Assembly (NCBI GenBank): GCA_041493205.1
Contig: JBGPYM010000199.1
Coordinates: 1-6,174, forward strand
Direction of reading: 5' to 3'
Length of the DNA: 6,174 nt
Source of the DNA: JBGPYM01 sp041493205
GTDB lineage: Bacteria > Bacteroidota > Ignavibacteria > UBA10030 > UBA6906
Positions within the stretch are counted from its first letter, which is position 1; every line of letters begins with the position of its first letter. The notes under the pieces were generated by a model that was given only the letters and a program-made list of their open reading frames with translations, was not told where the DNA came from and ran no database searches. This document shows positions 4,950 to 6,174 of the stretch, piece after piece. Both the position numbers and the translations under genes were made by a program.

Positions 4950-6174
4950 TCACCGCACGTCATCGACGATAACGAAGGTGGTCTGTCCGGCGGCAACGCG
5001 GACTTTCTCCTCCGGCAGAACGTAGCGCGCGTCGGTGGACGCGACGCGCACGGTATACTCCCCAGGAGGGAGGTGCATCCTGGTGATCTGAAATTCAGCC
5101 GGCAGGGTCCGCCAGGTGCGCAGGTCGGCGCGTTCGGTGGCACCGACGGCGAGATCAACGGCGAGGCTCCCGAGGAAATTTCTCAGCTTGTTGTCGCTGT
5201 CCTTCGACATGTCTGCTTTGATTTTCTCTGCGGCGAGGAACTTGAGGAGCGCGCGGCCGCCTGATTTGAGGTAGACGAGCGTCATCCGGTCTTCGAGAGA
5301 TTTTCCCGCGATGGCGGTGACATTCTCCGCCAGTTCGGTCGTCGCCCGAAGCGGAGCGCCCGAATCCGCGGCTGTGACATTCAGTTCATACCGCCGTCCC
5401 GTCTGGTAGCGCGGGACAAACCGGGGGAGTGCGATCTGGAACGTGTGCACCACGCCCTGCTCATCGGGGATGCTGACATTGGGCCGGACTTCCTCCTTGA
5501 TCGGCCCTTTCCCCGCATAGGCAATCACCAGGATACTCCCTCTCTTTTTGGCTGCGGGGGAGTACGGAGCGCCCCCGAGCGACCGGTAGGAGGAGGCTTC
5601 TTCACTGAAACCCATCAGGGTTGCAGTCCGGACCAGGTCGTCCAGGAGAAACGAGGGTGCCGTTGTACCGTATTGCGCGGCATAGACTCCATACGTTTCA
5701 TATGCTTTCCGGTACGAGATGAAGGCGTCGTTGATCTCTCCGCGCGACTCGTAGAGCGCACCCATGATATACCGGATGAACGCATCCTCCTGGTACCTGT
5801 TCTTCCCTTCGTACTGTTTCGCATACTCACGGAGTTTCAGATCCACTTTTCGCGCCTCGACGAGGGCCTCATCGGGCTCCCCTTTCTCTGCATAGTTGAG
5901 AGCCAGGAAGACGTTGACGAGGACCTTCTCGAAGTCCTCACCGTCATACGGGAGGATATTGTCATTCAGGAGCATCGAAGCCGCGGCGAGGGTGATGCTT
6001 TTCGTGTACAGGTCCTCGATTTCCTTTTCGGCCGCGAAGAGCCAGCGATTGCTCGAATCCGGCATCCCGGCGTAATGATAGAGCAGCCCCACATCGAGCT
6101 TATAGAGGACCGTGGCCTTGTCCCCGTACGCTTTCTGATTTGCGCGAACCTCCTCGAGTGCGGCGACGTAGTTC
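4950..6174 (-). CDS. COG3014-like tetratricopeptide-type envelope protein, C-terminal 407 residues
   Basis: The frame is open to the high-coordinate edge, so the true start and any signal peptide lie outside the window. In visible numbering (N1 at 6173), two helical, TPR-like stretches are clear: DFEKVLVNVFLALNYAEKG with DEALVEARK (about 80-109), and EDAFIRYIMGALYESRGE with NDAFISYRKAYE (about 129-159). A β-rich C-terminal half (about 212-407) has SILVIAYAGKGPIKEEV, then DLRTWRTLPAEFQITRM and LPPGEYTVRV (350-377), and ends FVIVDDVR. This order is the pattern of COG3014 proteins, which are usually predicted lipoproteins or periplasmic proteins of unknown function. The 'GxGPxK' segment and the 'RtWrtLPaeiq...lpPGxY' segment are the best landmarks. 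A GTG at 6092 is in frame, but coding similarity continues beyond it. The gene is followed at 7 nt by glgB. The family assignment is from pattern memory; no biochemical role can be given. Confidence 0.75.
   Translation of the reverse strand, partial: NYVAALEEVRANQKAYGDKATVLYKLDVGLLYHYAGMPDSSNRWLFAAEKEIEDLYTKSITLAAASMLLNDNILPYDGEDFEKVLVNVFLALNYAEKGEPDEALVEARKVDLKLREYAKQYEGKNRYQEDAFIRYIMGALYESRGEINDAFISYRKAYETYGVYAAQYGTTAPSFLLDDLVRTATLMGFSEEASSYRSLGGAPYSPAAKKRGSILVIAYAGKGPIKEEVRPNVSIPDEQGVVHTFQIALPRFVPRYQTGRRYELNVTAADSGAPLRATTELAENVTAIAGKSLEDRMTLVYLKSGGRALLKFLAAEKIKADMSKDSDNKLRNFLGSLAVDLAVGATERADLRTWRTLPAEFQITRMHLPPGEYTVRVASTDARYVLPEEKVRVAAGQTTFVIVDDVR

Noticed and set aside
4943..5158. N-terminal extension of glgB by 72 residues
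   Set aside because: The extension overlaps the conserved C-terminus of the COG3014-like protein, is low-complexity in composition and is not part of GlgB. The ATG at 4942 has a good ribosome site.

Overview
The window is a GC-rich (high-50s percent by eye) bacterial chromosomal segment in which every gene I can support lies on the minus strand. Reading in the direction of transcription, from high to low coordinates, the order is: a COG3014-type tetratricopeptide-like envelope protein (5' end missing); glgB, a glycogen branching enzyme; a MerR-like HTH protein fused to a cobalamin (B12)-binding domain of the CarH/LitR kind; a TIGR01777/SDR39U1-type NAD(P)-binding oxidoreductase; a 45-codon open frame; mce, methylmalonyl-CoA epimerase; and the first 66 codons of an AspT-like (aspartate:alanine exchanger family) membrane transporter. 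No mobile element, CRISPR array, tRNA or rRNA was seen.

Packing is tight. There are 7 nt between the COG3014-like gene and glgB, 65 nt between glgB and the regulator, 13 nt between the regulator and the oxidoreductase, and 48 nt to the small ORF. The small ORF and mce overlap by ATGA, and so do mce and the transporter. Two sub-units suggest themselves: (i) the COG3014-like gene with glgB, then (ii) regulator - oxidoreductase - small ORF - mce - transporter. No convincing sigma70-type promoter or intrinsic terminator was found in any gap, so the whole block could be one transcript. The 65-nt gap before the regulator is the likeliest place for a new transcriptional start. No stretch over 300 bases lacks a gene.

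The organism cannot be named from this sequence. Glycogen branching enzyme, methylmalonyl-CoA epimerase (a partner of B12-dependent methylmalonyl-CoA mutase), a COG3014-like probable lipoprotein and an AspT-like exchanger fit a Gram-negative heterotroph. A member of the Bacteroidetes/Ignavibacteria (FCB) side or a deltaproteobacterial-type lineage is my guess, with low certainty.

The most interesting item is the B12-binding regulator. It keeps the W-x9-E-H and E-x-H-x-x-G signatures of adenosylcobalamin photoreceptors. However, it carries leucine directly after the signature tryptophan, where the Thermus CarH has its light-state His ligand, and its DNA-binding domain is of the excisionase/TPGGHR type. 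It sits directly upstream of an oxidoreductase and close to a B12-pathway enzyme. A short dyad that would fold as an RNA hairpin covers its probable UUG start codon.
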